64,000 bases of DNA from Ancylobacter radicis. Lineage in GTDB: Bacteria > Pseudomonadota > Alphaproteobacteria > Rhizobiales > Xanthobacteraceae. Location: contig NZ_JAHCQH010000017.1 of NCBI RefSeq assembly GCF_018449475.1, positions 62,001 to 126,000 of the forward strand, written 5' to 3'. Shown one piece after another: positions 49,420-59,128 of this stretch; position 1 is the stretch's first letter; each line of letters starts with the position of its first letter. Both the position numbers and the translations under genes were made by a program. The notes under the pieces are model-generated. The model searched no databases. It saw only the letters and a list, made by a program, of their open reading frames with translations, and was not told the DNA's origin.

Positions 49420-50168
49420 CGCGTCAGCGATCCTCCAGCAGGACTGTGTGAGGGATAAGGCGCGCGCCTGCGCCTTCCAGCGGATTACTATCCGAATAGG
49501 AAGCCACGGTTAACCATTCCTTGCCAGCCGGGTGCCGACTTGCCCGGCGCGTGTCCGGTCGGCAACGCGGCCCGGACGCAAATGGGACACGATCCTTGCC
49601 AAATCGGCACGCATGCCGCTATTAAGGGCATGCATATGGTTCGCATTCCGGGTCGCTCGCTTGACATCCGGCTTTCGCGGTCCGACGGCGGGGCGTCCCT
49701 CACCGGGATGTCCGTCCACGGTCATGATTGGGCCCCTTCGCGGGCGCGTGGCTTTGACAGCGGAAGATTTTCCGCGCGCCTTCGCATCGCTGGTGCCGAC
49801 GTCGTTTCCGGGTCCCGGCCGCAGGATGATCGTGCGCTCATTTGCGCGCATGTCCGCGGGGCAGGCGATCATGTGCCTCGAGCCGGATCGGCCCCGATCG
49901 CGGCTTGCCCTGTTCGGTCGAGGAATGGACGACAGCACACGATGACGCGTCAGCCGGCAAGTGCGGATCAGGTGGCAGACGGTGTTTTCCGTCGCGCTCA
50001 TATCCGCCGGGCCGTGTCGTCCTCATGCCGTCCGCGCCGCGTGAATGTGGCGTCGCTTCCTTATTCCCCCTTCTGCGACCTGTTTTTGGTCCGCGCTTAC
50101 TGGCACGGCCCCAGCCGTCCGGCGTCCCAGGGGACGTCGCCGCTGCCGTTGCCGCATATGAGAGTTCA
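49420..50168. other. 749-bp amiC-rne divergent intergenic region
   Basis: No gene of normal composition is seen. It holds both promoters and a long rne leader. The frame of rne stays open back to 49842, but homology begins at 50169. A CTGTTTTTGG run near 50080-50090 and small GC hairpins (for example CGTCC CAGG GGACG at 50123-50136, just before the start) fit the long structured leader through which RNase E often controls its own mRNA. Confidence 0.55.
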
Positions 50169-52949
50169 ATGGCCAACAAGATGCTCATCGACGCCACCCA
50201 CCCCGAGGAGACTCGGGTCGTGGTGGTGCGCGGCAACCGAGTCGAGGAATTCGACTTCGAGGCCGCCAACCGCAAGCCGCTGCGCGGCAACATCTACCTC
50301 GCCAAGGTAACGCGGGTAGAACCTTCCCTTCAGGCCGCCTTCATCGAATATGGCGGCAACCGGCATGGCTTCCTCGCCTTCAGCGAGATCCATCCCGATT
50401 ACTATCAGATCCCGGTTGCCGACCGGCAGGCCCTCCTCGACGAGGAAGAGCGCCAGCAGCGCAAGGAAGCCGAGGCGGAGAACGAGGACCGGCCGACCCG
50501 CGTGCGCCGTCGTGGTGCCGCCAAGGATGCCGGTGGCGACGAGACGGTCTCCGAGGCCGCGTCCGGCGAGGATGGCGACAACGACGCCGCCGAAAAGCCC
50601 CGTGGCCGCTCGCGCCGTCGCCCCTCCCCCGATGACGAGCCCACCGGCGAGGTCGAGGAAATCGCCGGCGAGGAAGATGTCGTCGAGCAGGTCGGCTCCG
50701 ATGACGCGATGGAAGAAGTGCCGGAGCGGGGCACCCCGCGCGTGCGTGCCCGCCAGTACAAGATCCAGGAAGTCATCAAGCGCCGGCAGATCATGCTGGT
50801 GCAGGTCGTCAAGGAGGAGCGCGGCAACAAGGGGGCGGCGCTGACCACCTATCTGTCGCTGGCCGGCCGCTATTCGGTGCTGATGCCGAACACCGCGCGG
50901 GGCGGCGGCATTTCCCGCAAGATCACCTCGGCCGAGGACCGCAAGCGGCTCAAGGAAGTCGCCTCCGATCTCGACGTGCCGGAGGGGATGGGCGTCATCC
51001 TGCGCACCGCCGGCGCGAACCGCACCAAGACCGAGATCAAGCGCGACTTCGAGTACCTGCTGCGCCTGTGGGAAAATGTGCGCGAGCTGACCCTCGGCTC
51101 CACCGCGCCCTCGCTGGTCTATGAGGAAGGCTCGCTGATCAAGCGGTCGATCCGCGATCTCTACAACAAGGACATCGACGAGGTTCTGGTCTCCGGCGAC
51201 GAGGGTTATCGCGAGGCCAAGGACTTCATGCGCATGCTCATGCCGAGCCATGCGAAGAATGTGAAGCCCTACAAGGAATTGCAGCCGATCTTCACCCGCT
51301 TCGGGGTGGAGAGCCAGCTCGACGCGATGTTCCTGCCGCAGGTCCAGCTGAAGTCCGGCGGCTATCTCGTGATCAACCCGACCGAGGCGCTGGTCTCGAT
51401 CGACGTGAACTCGGGCCGTTCGACCCGCGAGCACAATATCGAGGACACCGCGCTCAAGACCAACCTCGAAGCGGCCGAGGAAGTCGCCCGCCAGCTGCGC
51501 CTGCGCGATCTGGCCGGCCTCGTCGTGATCGACTTCATCGACATGGACGAGAAGCGCAACAATCGGGCGGTCGAGCGCAAGCTCAAGGACTGCCTGAAGA
51601 ACGACCGCGCGCGCATCCAGCTCGGCCGCATCTCGCATTTCGGCCTGATGGAGATGAGCCGCCAGCGCATCCGCACCGGCGTGCTGGAAAGCTCCACCGA
51701 GGTCTGCCCGCATTGCGGCGGCACCGGCCATGTGCGCTCCTCGCCGTCGGTCGCGCTGCAGATGCTGCGCGCCGCCGAGGACATTCTCCAGCGTTCCAAC
51801 ACGCATAATCTCATCATCCGCACCCGGAACGAGAACGCGCTCTATGTGCTCAACCACAAGCGCGCGCATCTGCACGAGCTGGAGGAGCGTTTCGGCGTCC
51901 TCCTCACGATCAGCGCCGATCAGACCCTGACCGGCCTCACGCCCTTCGCCATCGACAAGGGCGAGGCGGTGCTCAACCCGATCCCGCTGCCGCGCCCGGC
52001 CGAGATCGTAATGGAGCCGGAGGAGATCGAGCCCGAGATCGCCGAGGAACCCGAAGAGGAAGTCGAGGAAGTCCGCGTTGTCGAGCGCGAGAGCGCCCCG
52101 GCACCGGCCGCCGCGAATGGCGAGGCGGATGGCGGGGAAGGCAATCGTCGCCGTCGCCGTCGGCGCCGTCGGCGGCGCGGGGGTGGCCAGAATGGGGAAA
52201 ACGGCAACCGCACCCAGGATGAGGGCGGCGTCGAGACCTCCGGCATCGAGTTCGAGGATGACGACAGCGACATGGATGGCGAGGCCGGCGGCGACGCTTC
52301 CCACGCTTCCGTGCCGGATGCCCCGGCGGAGATCACCGCCGAAATGGCCGCTACCGCAGACGTGACCGCCGAAGCGCCGGTGGCCGGTGACGAGGCGGCT
52401 CAGGCTGTCGAGCTCGCCGAAGCCGCCGGCGACAGCGTGGCGCCCGCCTCCGCCGAGCAGACGGCCGTCGAGGAGACGCCCGCCGAAGACGCCAAGCCGC
52501 GCCGTGGTCGCCGTGGCGGTCGCCGCACCCGCAAGGGTGATGCCGAAGCCGGCGAGGCCGCGCCCGAGGCTGCCGCCTCTGAGGCCGTCGCCCCGACAGC
52601 CGACGTGACGGTCGAGGAACCGAAGGCCGAAGAAGTGAAGGCCGCGCCCAAGCCGCGCCGCCGTCGCTCCACCGTGCGCGAGGCCGCCCCGGCGGTCGCG
52701 ACGGATACGGCCGAGGCCGTGGTGCAGGAAGCCGTGACGCAGGAACCCGCGCCTGCCGAGTCCGTGGCTGCCGAGTCGGCGCCAGCGGAAGCGGCGCCGG
52801 TTGAGGTTTCTCCTGTCGAGGCCTTTCCTGTCGAGGCAGCCCCGGTGGAAACGGCCCCGTCCGCGACCGAGGCCCCAACCGAAGCGCCCGCCGACCCGGA
52901 TCGCCCGCGCCGCACCGGCTGGTGGCAGCGCAAGATCTTCGGCGAGTAA
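50169..52949 (+). CDS. rne: Ribonuclease E
   Basis: The 926-residue protein starts MANKMLIDATHPEETRVVV. The S1 domain is split by an acidic, Arg-rich insert (about 90-190), an alphaproteobacterial trait. The DNase I-like catalytic part has VSIDVNSGRST near 414 and VIDFIDMDEKRNNR near 455. The Zn-link is CPHCGG near 513. The C-terminal third is disordered, Ala/Glu/Pro-rich with an RRRRRRRRRG-type block near 656-667, and serves as RNA or degradosome scaffold. It initiates decay of most mRNAs and matures rRNA and tRNA. Confidence 0.96.
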   Translation: MANKMLIDATHPEETRVVVVRGNRVEEFDFEAANRKPLRGNIYLAKVTRVEPSLQAAFIEYGGNRHGFLAFSEIHPDYYQIPVADRQALLDEEERQQRKEAEAENEDRPTRVRRRGAAKDAGGDETVSEAASGEDGDNDAAEKPRGRSRRRPSPDDEPTGEVEEIAGEEDVVEQVGSDDAMEEVPERGTPRVRARQYKIQEVIKRRQIMLVQVVKEERGNKGAALTTYLSLAGRYSVLMPNTARGGGISRKITSAEDRKRLKEVASDLDVPEGMGVILRTAGANRTKTEIKRDFEYLLRLWENVRELTLGSTAPSLVYEEGSLIKRSIRDLYNKDIDEVLVSGDEGYREAKDFMRMLMPSHAKNVKPYKELQPIFTRFGVESQLDAMFLPQVQLKSGGYLVINPTEALVSIDVNSGRSTREHNIEDTALKTNLEAAEEVARQLRLRDLAGLVVIDFIDMDEKRNNRAVERKLKDCLKNDRARIQLGRISHFGLMEMSRQRIRTGVLESSTEVCPHCGGTGHVRSSPSVALQMLRAAEDILQRSNTHNLIIRTRNENALYVLNHKRAHLHELEERFGVLLTISADQTLTGLTPFAIDKGEAVLNPIPLPRPAEIVMEPEEIEPEIAEEPEEEVEEVRVVERESAPAPAAANGEADGGEGNRRRRRRRRRRRGGGQNGENGNRTQDEGGVETSGIEFEDDDSDMDGEAGGDASHASVPDAPAEITAEMAATADVTAEAPVAGDEAAQAVELAEAAGDSVAPASAEQTAVEETPAEDAKPRRGRRGGRRTRKGDAEAGEAAPEAAASEAVAPTADVTVEEPKAEEVKAAPKPRRRRSTVREAAPAVATDTAEAVVQEAVTQEPAPAESVAAESAPAEAAPVEVSPVEAFPVEAAPVETAPSATEAPTEAPADPDRPRRTGWWQRKIFGE

Positions 52950-52999
52950 GCCCCTCTTCGGCGCGTGAGCCGACGGGTCAACGACCCATCCCAAACAGC

Positions 53000-53030
53000 A
53001 AAACGGCGCCTCGCGGCGCCGTTTTCTTTT
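53000..53030. terminator. Bidirectional terminator after rne
   Basis: AAAACGGCGCC, loop TCGC, GGCGCCGTTTTCTTTT: an 11-bp stem with T-tail on the plus strand and AAAA on the other arm, so it also serves the convergent minus-strand gene. Confidence 0.92.
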
Positions 53031-53045
53031 GTCGTGTCGCGCGGC

Positions 53046-53888
53046 TCAGGCCTTCAGCGCCGCCACATTGTCGGCCACCCAGCCGGCGAGCGTGCGCGGG
53101 GCATGGCCGGTCAGCCGCTCGACATCGCCGGTCACCACCGCCGTCCAGCCTTCCCGCACCGGGTAGAAGATGGAGGCGAGGAACGCCGCATAGTCCGCCG
53201 GCACGCCGGCGCCGGTGAGAATGCCGATGAAGGTGGCATCGTCCACCGCCTGGTAGGCCACCGGCTTGCCGAGCGCCGCCGCGAGGATATCCGCCGCCGC
53301 GTCATAGCCGAGCGCCTCCGGGCCCGTCAGATCATAGGCCGCGCCGTCGAAACGGTCGCTGGTGAGGGCGGCCGCCGCGCTGTCGGCGATGTCGCGCGTG
53401 TCGATGAAGCTGGACTTGCCCTCCCCCGCCGGCACGGCAATGACGCCGGCATGGTCGATGCCGGGCTTCCAGAAGTTCAGGAAATTATCGGCGAACCAGT
53501 TCGGGCGCAGCACGACATAGGGCACGCCGGAACGCTCAAGCGCCAGTTCGACCTGACGATAGGGAATCGACTCGTCGGCATTGGCCCCGAGCACGCTGAG
53601 GAAGACCACCTTCACCCGCCGCGCCACCGCCGCCTCGACCACCGGCATCAGCAATTCGGTGATCGCGGTGTTGCCGGTCGGCAGCATGAGGAACAGCCGG
53701 TCGGCACCCTCAAGCGCCGGCCCGAAGGTGGCGGGGTCGGCGAAGTCGAACGCGACGCCTTCCGCGCCCTCCACCGGGCCGCCGGAACGGGAGGCAGCCT
53801 TCACCGCCGCTCCCTTGGCCAGCAGCGCCTTGACCAGCGGACGCCCGATCGTGCCGGTCGCGCCCAGTACGAGAACCTTGCCTGTCAT
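53046..53888 (-). CDS. NAD(P)-binding (NmrA/atypical SDR) protein
   Basis: The 280-residue Rossmann protein has VLVLGATGTIGRPLVKALL at its start and RPNWFADNFLNFW near 140, as in NmrA-like and quinone-oxidoreductase-type (QOR2) proteins. It binds NAD(P)H; a quinone or electrophile-sensing role is typical. Start: AAGGAG sits 7 nt before the ATG at 53888; the ATG at 53894 lies too close to it. It is divergent from an HxlR regulator gene, with a shared inverted repeat between them. Confidence 0.9.
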   Translation of the reverse strand: MTGKVLVLGATGTIGRPLVKALLAKGAAVKAASRSGGPVEGAEGVAFDFADPATFGPALEGADRLFLMLPTGNTAITELLMPVVEAAVARRVKVVFLSVLGANADESIPYRQVELALERSGVPYVVLRPNWFADNFLNFWKPGIDHAGVIAVPAGEGKSSFIDTRDIADSAAAALTSDRFDGAAYDLTGPEALGYDAAADILAAALGKPVAYQAVDDATFIGILTGAGVPADYAAFLASIFYPVREGWTAVVTGDVERLTGHAPRTLAGWVADNVAALKA

Positions 53889-53902
53889 CCTCATGCTCCT
53901 TA

Positions 53903-53935
53903 GTATCCATTTGAAACCATGTTTCGAATGGATAC
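53903..53935. promoter_or_regulatory. Long inverted repeat, candidate HxlR operator
   Basis: GTATCCATTTGAAAC, spacer CAT, GTTTCGAATGGATAC: 15-bp arms with one mismatch. It lies 15 bp before the NmrA-like start and about 100 bp before the HxlR-type gene, so one bound dimer could control both promoters. Confidence 0.8.
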
Positions 53936-54037
53936 ATATCCGCTGCCGAAGATCGGCAAAAGAGAGCACTTTCAAGTCACAAGGTAGCCACGAGGTAACT
54001 GCCTCGGGCAGGCGGACTCACAGAGCGGGATCACAGA

Positions 54038-54418
54038 ATGGACGCCGGCCCCTTTCCTTTCGACGTGTATGAGGACCAGTGCCCGACGCGCATGGTGCTC
54101 GACCGCCTCGCCGACAAATGGGCGCTGCTGCTCATGCTGCGGCTGGCCGACGGGCCGTTGCGCTTCAATCAGCTGCGCCGGGACGTGAAGGGCATCTCGC
54201 AGAAGGTGCTCTCGCAGACGCTGAAGAAGCTGGAGCGCGACGGGCTGGTTACCCGCACCGTCTATCCCACCGTTCCCGTGACCGTCGAATACGCCCTCAC
54301 CCCTCTGGCGCAGACGCTGCGCGAGCCGGTGGAGGCCCTTACCCGCTGGGCCGAATCGCATATGGACGCCGTGCAGGCCGCCCAGCAGGCCTATGACGCA
54401 GGGGCAGCGGCGCGCTGA
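54038..54418 (+). CDS. HxlR family transcriptional regulator
   Basis: The 126-residue winged-helix protein has the HxlR pattern: EDQCPTRMVLDRLADKWALLLMLRL begins it with a Cys at residue 14-15, then RFNQLRRDVKGISQKVLSQTLKKLERDGLV as recognition helix and wing. It is probably an electrophile- or redox-sensing repressor of its divergent neighbour. The conserved early Cys is typical of QorR/HypR-type sensors. Confidence 0.93.
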   Translation: MDAGPFPFDVYEDQCPTRMVLDRLADKWALLLMLRLADGPLRFNQLRRDVKGISQKVLSQTLKKLERDGLVTRTVYPTVPVTVEYALTPLAQTLREPVEALTRWAESHMDAVQAAQQAYDAGAAAR

Positions 54419-54444
54419 GGCGCGGCCGCGCCAGCGCCATTACG

Positions 54445-55638
54445 TCATCCCTTGCGCAGGAAGTCGCCGATCCGCTCCACCGCTTCGCGCATCTCGCCGG
54501 CCGAACCGGCATAGGACAGGCGCAGATAATGGTGGCCGCGATGCGGGTCGAAATCGACGCCCGGCGTCGCCGCCACATGCGCCTCATCGAGCAGGCGGCG
54601 GGCGAAGGCGGCAGAATCCTCGGTGAAGCGCGACACATCGGCATAGAGATAGAACGCGCCGTCCACGGGCAGGAACTCCGGCAGCCCCGCCTTGGGCAGG
54701 CCGTGGGTGAGGATCAGCCGGTTCTCCTCATAGCCGTGCTTCACCGCCTCCATTTCCGCCGCGCCATCAAAGGCGGCCTCGGCGGCGATCTGCGAGAGAG
54801 TGGGCACGGAGATCATCAGATTCTGCTGCAACCGCTCGACCGCCCGCACCAGCGGGGCCGGCATCACCATCCAGCCGACGCGCCAGCCGGTCATGCAGAA
54901 ATATTTCGAGAAGGAATGGATCACCGCCGCCTGCGGGCTGATCGCGGCCGCCGTCGCGGCGGGAAAGGCGTAGTCGAGCCCGTGATATATCTCGTCGGAG
55001 ATGAATCGGATGCCCAGCCCCTCGGCGGTGGCGATCAGTTCCGCCAGCGCCTCCGGCCGCATCATCGTGCCCGTCGGATTGGCCGGGCTCGCCACCAGCC
55101 CCCCCTTCAGCGGAGCGCGGGCATGGGCGGCGCGCAGCGCGTCGGGGGTGATGACCCAGCGCGACGCCGCATCGGTCTCGATCAGCACCGGCTCGCAACC
55201 CAGCGCGGTCAGGATATGGCGATAGGGCGGGTAGCCGGGATTGGCGATCGCCACCCGGTCGCCGGCCTCGAACATGGAAAGAAAGGCGAGCAGGAACCCG
55301 GCCGAGGAGCCGGTCGTCACGACGACGCGCGCCGGGTCGAGATCGAGATCATAGGTCTCGGCATAATGGCGGGCGATGCGGGCGCGCAGCCCCGGCAGGC
55401 CGAGCGCGGTGGTGTAGCCGATCCGCCCATGCTCCAGCGCGCGCTTCGCCGCCTCGCGGGCACTGTGCGGGGCGGGCGCGGCCGGCTGCCCGACCTCCAT
55501 GTGAATCACCTGCCCGCCGGCTGCCTCGATGCGCGCGGCGCGCTCCATCACGTCCATGACGATAAAGGGGGCGATGTCGCTGCGCCGGGAGGCTCCGGCG
55601 AGAAGGGTGGCAGCTTGTTCGGGAGAAGGAGCGGGCAT
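54445..55638 (-). CDS. PLP-dependent class I aminotransferase
   Basis: The 397-residue protein has HMEVGQPAAPAP near 47, VASPANPTGTMM near 165, DEIYHGLDY near 195, and the PLP lysine in IHSFSKYFCMTGWRVGWMV near 220-235. It is an AspC/aromatic-type aminotransferase (substrate unknown). Its convergent end lies 26 bp from the HxlR gene. ATG at 55638 starts the homologous part, though no good ribosome site precedes it. Confidence 0.9.
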   Translation of the reverse strand: MPAPSPEQAATLLAGASRRSDIAPFIVMDVMERAARIEAAGGQVIHMEVGQPAAPAPHSAREAAKRALEHGRIGYTTALGLPGLRARIARHYAETYDLDLDPARVVVTTGSSAGFLLAFLSMFEAGDRVAIANPGYPPYRHILTALGCEPVLIETDAASRWVITPDALRAAHARAPLKGGLVASPANPTGTMMRPEALAELIATAEGLGIRFISDEIYHGLDYAFPAATAAAISPQAAVIHSFSKYFCMTGWRVGWMVMPAPLVRAVERLQQNLMISVPTLSQIAAEAAFDGAAEMEAVKHGYEENRLILTHGLPKAGLPEFLPVDGAFYLYADVSRFTEDSAAFARRLLDEAHVAATPGVDFDPHRGHHYLRLSYAGSAGEMREAVERIGDFLRKG

Positions 55639-55790
55639 TGCGGTTATGTTGCTCAACTTTGCCGTTCCGTCGTATCCGTGCCGCAATCTCCGGCTGGTGT
55701 CGGAACGTGTTCAATGGAAGATGATCGGCGGATGGGTTGACCCTGACCCGACGACAGCGTCAGGTCGCCGCGACCGCCAGCACTCGATGG

Positions 55791-57257
55791 ATGATGCCTC
55801 TGAGCCGCATTGACAACCCCTTGCTTGCGCCAATGACGCTGCGCACGGTTCGCCCCGCGCGCGAGCGCGGCCTGTTGCGCGGGATTGCCACCACCCTCGC
55901 CTTCCTGGCCGCCGGGGCTCTCCCCGTCGCGCCGGCCCAGGCGCAGTCCCAGCGCAACCCGACGATCATCCGCGACGCGGAGATCGAGGCGCTGATGCGC
56001 GACTATACCCGCCCCATCTTCAAGGCGGCCGGCCTGACCCAGCAGAACATCCAGGTCGTGCTGATCGGCAATGACTCGTTCAACGCCTTCGTCGCCGACG
56101 GCAAGCGCATCTTCATCAATACCGGCACGCTGAAGCAGTCGCCGACCCCCAATGAGGTGATCGGCGTTCTCGCCCATGAGACCGGCCACATTGCCGGCGG
56201 TCATCTCGCGCGGATGCGCCAGCAACTGGAATCGGCGCAGACCGCCGCCATCGTCGGCATGTTGCTGGCGGCCGGCGGCGTCGCGGCCGGCGCCTCCGCG
56301 GGCTCCAGCATGGCAGGCAACGCCGCCGCCGGCGCCATGACCATGCCGCAGGAGATGGTCCGGCGCACCATGCTGGCCTATCAGCGCAGCGAGGAGCAGG
56401 CCGCCGACCGCTCGGCGATCACCTATCTGAACGCCACCAAGCAGTCACCCGCCGGCATGCTGAAGACCTTCGAGCGGCTGCAGAACGACCAGATCTTCAT
56501 CAGCCAGCGAATCGACCCCTATGCGCTGAGCCATCCGATGGCCGCCGAACGCATCGCCGTGCTGTCCGACCTCGCGCATAAGAGCCCCTATTTCAACGTC
56601 AAGGACTCGCCCGAGCTTCAGGCCCGCCATGACATGATGCGCGCCAAGCTGGTCGGTTATACCCAGTCGCCCGATGCGGTGGCGCGAATCTATGGCTCGC
56701 AGGGCAATTCGCTGCCGGCCCGCTATGCGCGGGCGATCTCGGCCTATCGCTTCGGCAGCATCGCCGATGCCACCCGGCAGATCGACGGGCTGATCGCCGA
56801 GCAGCCGCGCAACCCTTATTTCTACGAGATCAAGGGCCAGTCCCTGCTGGAGGCGGGGCGCCCCCGCGAGGCCATCGCGCCGCTGCGCCGGGCGGTCGAA
56901 CTGTCGAACGGCAACCCGCTCATCCGCATGATGCTCGGCCAGGCGCTGGTCGCCACCAGCGACAAGTCGATGATGGACGAGGCGGTGCGCGAGCTGAATT
57001 TCGGCCTGCAGCGCGAACCCGCCTCGCCCATGGGCTGGCGCTATCTCGCCATGGCCTATGGCCAGCGCGGCGATTATCCCAATGCCGATCTCGCCTCCGC
57101 GCAGTCCGCACTGCTGAATGGCGAATATCGCCTGGCCCGTGAACTTGCTACGCGGGCCAAGACCAAGTTTCCGCTCGGCTCGCCCGGCTGGCTCAAGGCC
57201 GACGACATCCTCAATTTCAAGCCGCCGCAGGAAGCCATGCGGCGCAAGCCCACCTAA
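55791..57257 (+). CDS. Periplasmic M48 metalloprotease with TPR repeats (BepA-like)
   Basis: The roughly 488-residue protein has an export signal (LRGIATTLAFLAAGALPVAPAQAQ, about 30-53). The zinc motif H-E-T-G-H lies near residue 129 in VLAHETGHIAGGHLARM, with the third ligand in EEQAADRSA near 202. TPR-like helices form the C-terminal half (about 320-470). BepA-type enzymes degrade or help fold outer-membrane proteins. The start is uncertain (55791, 55794 or 55833). It is followed 12 bp later by a DsbA-like gene, so both act in periplasmic protein quality control. Confidence 0.9.
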   Translation: MMPLSRIDNPLLAPMTLRTVRPARERGLLRGIATTLAFLAAGALPVAPAQAQSQRNPTIIRDAEIEALMRDYTRPIFKAAGLTQQNIQVVLIGNDSFNAFVADGKRIFINTGTLKQSPTPNEVIGVLAHETGHIAGGHLARMRQQLESAQTAAIVGMLLAAGGVAAGASAGSSMAGNAAAGAMTMPQEMVRRTMLAYQRSEEQAADRSAITYLNATKQSPAGMLKTFERLQNDQIFISQRIDPYALSHPMAAERIAVLSDLAHKSPYFNVKDSPELQARHDMMRAKLVGYTQSPDAVARIYGSQGNSLPARYARAISAYRFGSIADATRQIDGLIAEQPRNPYFYEIKGQSLLEAGRPREAIAPLRRAVELSNGNPLIRMMLGQALVATSDKSMMDEAVRELNFGLQREPASPMGWRYLAMAYGQRGDYPNADLASAQSALLNGEYRLARELATRAKTKFPLGSPGWLKADDILNFKPPQEAMRRKPT

Positions 57258-57269
57258 CCGGAGAGAGAT

Positions 57270-58043
57270 ATGCCGCCGCTGAACCTACTTCGCCGTGCAG
57301 GCCGCGGGCTGCTGGCCGCGTCCCTTGCCCTCGGCATCGGCATCGCTCCGGCAGCGGCGCTCGACGACACCCAGCGCAAGGAATTCGAGGGCGTGATCCG
57401 CGATTACCTCATCAAGAATCCCGAGGTGATCCAGGAAGCCATCATGGAGCTGCAAAAGCGCCAGGCGGCCAGCGAGGCCACCCAGCGCCAGCAGGCGCTC
57501 GCCACCATGAAGCCGCTGGTGTTCGATTCCCCACGCGGGGTGATCGTCGGCAATCCGCAGGGCGACGTCACGCTGGTCGAGTTCTTCGACTATAATTGCG
57601 GCTATTGCCGCCGCGCGCTGGCGGACCTGCAGCAGCTCATGAAGAACGACCCCAAGCTCAAGGTCGTGCTGAAGGAATTCCCCGTGCTCGGACCGGGCTC
57701 GGTCGAGGCGGCGCAGGTTGCCGTGGCCGTGCGCCTTGCCGCGCCGGACAAATATTACGCCTTCCACGAGAAGCTGCTGAGCGAGCGCGGCCAGGCCAAC
57801 AAGGCCAAGGCGATCGAGGCGGCGGTGGCGGTCGACGTCGACAAGGCGGCGCTGGAGAAGGCGCTGGCCAACCCGGAAGTGAACGCGACGCTTCAGGAAA
57901 GCCTGCAGATCGCCGACTCCCTCGGCATCGACGGCACGCCGTCCTATGTGGTGGGCGACGCGGTGATCGTCGGCGCGGTTGGTCACGACCAGATCAAGGG
58001 CGCCATCGATTCCATGCGCAAATGCGGCAAGGCGCAGTGCTGA
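57270..58043 (+). CDS. DsbA-family thiol:disulfide oxidoreductase
   Basis: The 257-residue protein has a signal peptide (1-30, ending PAAA). The redox motif is C-G-Y-C (110-113), with the cis-proline in GTPSYVVG near 225. An N-terminal helical region before the thioredoxin fold is typical of the DsbA/ScsC-like Com1 subgroup. The last residues include two more cysteines (MRKCGKAQC). It forms or reshuffles disulfides in the periplasm. GGAGAG precedes the ATG. Confidence 0.92.
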   Translation: MPPLNLLRRAGRGLLAASLALGIGIAPAAALDDTQRKEFEGVIRDYLIKNPEVIQEAIMELQKRQAASEATQRQQALATMKPLVFDSPRGVIVGNPQGDVTLVEFFDYNCGYCRRALADLQQLMKNDPKLKVVLKEFPVLGPGSVEAAQVAVAVRLAAPDKYYAFHEKLLSERGQANKAKAIEAAVAVDVDKAALEKALANPEVNATLQESLQIADSLGIDGTPSYVVGDAVIVGAVGHDQIKGAIDSMRKCGKAQC

Positions 58044-58179
58044 GCACGGCCCCGGCGCGTTTCGCCGCTGGGGGTTAATGGCGCCTGATGCCTGCAAGGG
58101 CTTGGCGTGCGCGCGCCCTTTGCCTATAACCCCGCGTCCCCCCGGCACGCGCCGGGGGAAGCTGGCTCTTTGAGGCGCG

Positions 58180-58617
58180 ATGACGGACACCGTCCACGTC
58201 CTGAACGGACCGAACCTGAACCTGCTCGGCACGCGCGAGCCGGAGGTGTACGGCCGTGCGACGCTGGCCGATGTCGAAGCCGCCTGCCGTACCGCCTGCG
58301 AGCGGCACGGACTTGGCCTCGTCTTCCGCCAGAGCAACCATGAGGGCGAGCTGGTCACCTGGCTTCAGGAGGCGCGGGGCAGTCTTGGCGTGGTGCTCAA
58401 TGCCGCCGCCTATACCCACACCTCCATTGCCCTCGCCGATGCGATAAAGGCCGTCGGCCTCAATGTCGTCGAAGTCCACTTGTCCAACGTCTTCGCGCGC
58501 GAAGCCTTTCGTCATCATTCCTATATTTCGCCGGTCGCTCGCGCGGTGATCTGCGGGCTGGGGATTGATGGCTACCGGCTCGCCATAGACGCGCTGGCCG
58601 CGAGCCGCGTGAACTGA
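58180..58617 (+). CDS. aroQ: 3-dehydroquinate dehydratase, type II
   Basis: The 145-residue protein has the whole type II pattern: [18 protein letters not shown] (7-24), with the catalytic Tyr in that segment. [31 protein letters not shown] and [18 protein letters not shown] follow. It makes dehydroshikimate in the shikimate pathway. It lies 27 bp before accB and probably shares its transcript, as in other Hyphomicrobiales. Confidence 0.97.
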   Translation: MTDTVHVLNGPNLNLLGTREPEVYGRATLADVEAACRTACERHGLGLVFRQSNHEGELVTWLQEARGSLGVVLNAAAYTHTSIALADAIKAVGLNVVEVHLSNVFAREAFRHHSYISPVARAVICGLGIDGYRLAIDALAASRVN

Positions 58618-58644
58618 GGGGGACGGGGCGACCGTCACGGGATC

Positions 58645-59118
58645 ATGATGAAAACCAACAAGCCCAACATCGACCCCGCGCTGGTGCGCGAGATCGCCAA
58701 TCTCCTCTCCGAGAGCGACCTCACCGAGATCGAGGTTCAGCACGAGGATCTGCGCATCCGCGTCGTGCGCGCCGCGCCCACGGTCTATGCCGCGCCGGCG
58801 CCGCTCGCCGTTGCCGCCCCGGCCGCCGCGCCGGCAGCGGTGGCTCCTGCCGCCCCGGCGGCGAGCGAGGATCCGTCCAAGCATCCCGGCGTCGTGCCCT
58901 CGCCGATGGTCGGCACCGCCTATCTCGGCCCGGAGCCGGGCGCCCGTGCCTTCATCGAGGTCGGCACGGTGGTGAAGGAGGGGCAGACCCTTCTCATCGT
59001 CGAGGCGATGAAGACCATGAACGCCATTCCCGCGCCGCGCGCTGGCACGGTCACCCGCATTCTCGTCGATAATGGTCAGCCGGTCGAATATGGCGAGCCG
59101 CTTGTGATCGTCGAGTGA
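58645..59118 (+). CDS. accB: Biotin carboxyl carrier protein of acetyl-CoA carboxylase
   Basis: The 157-residue protein ends in the biotinyl domain with the modified lysine in [10 protein letters not shown]. An Ala/Pro linker (about 47-75) joins it to an N-terminal helical part. With AccC it carries carboxyl groups for malonyl-CoA formation in fatty-acid synthesis. Ten bases separate it from accC. Confidence 0.97.
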   Translation: MMKTNKPNIDPALVREIANLLSESDLTEIEVQHEDLRIRVVRAAPTVYAAPAPLAVAAPAAAPAAVAPAAPAASEDPSKHPGVVPSPMVGTAYLGPEPGARAFIEVGTVVKEGQTLLIVEAMKTMNAIPAPRAGTVTRILVDNGQPVEYGEPLVIVE

Positions 59119-59128
59119 GGAGCGCCTG

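Noticed and set aside
49842-50168. In-frame upstream extension of rne
   Set aside because: RNase E homology begins at MANKMLID (50169). The extension is Arg/Pro/Ser-rich and not family-like, so it is treated as leader.
50166-52994. 942-codon open frame antisense to rne
   Set aside because: It mirrors rne codon structure in GC-rich DNA and reads as low-complexity Gly/Arg/Leu/Asp sequence. rne itself has full motif support.
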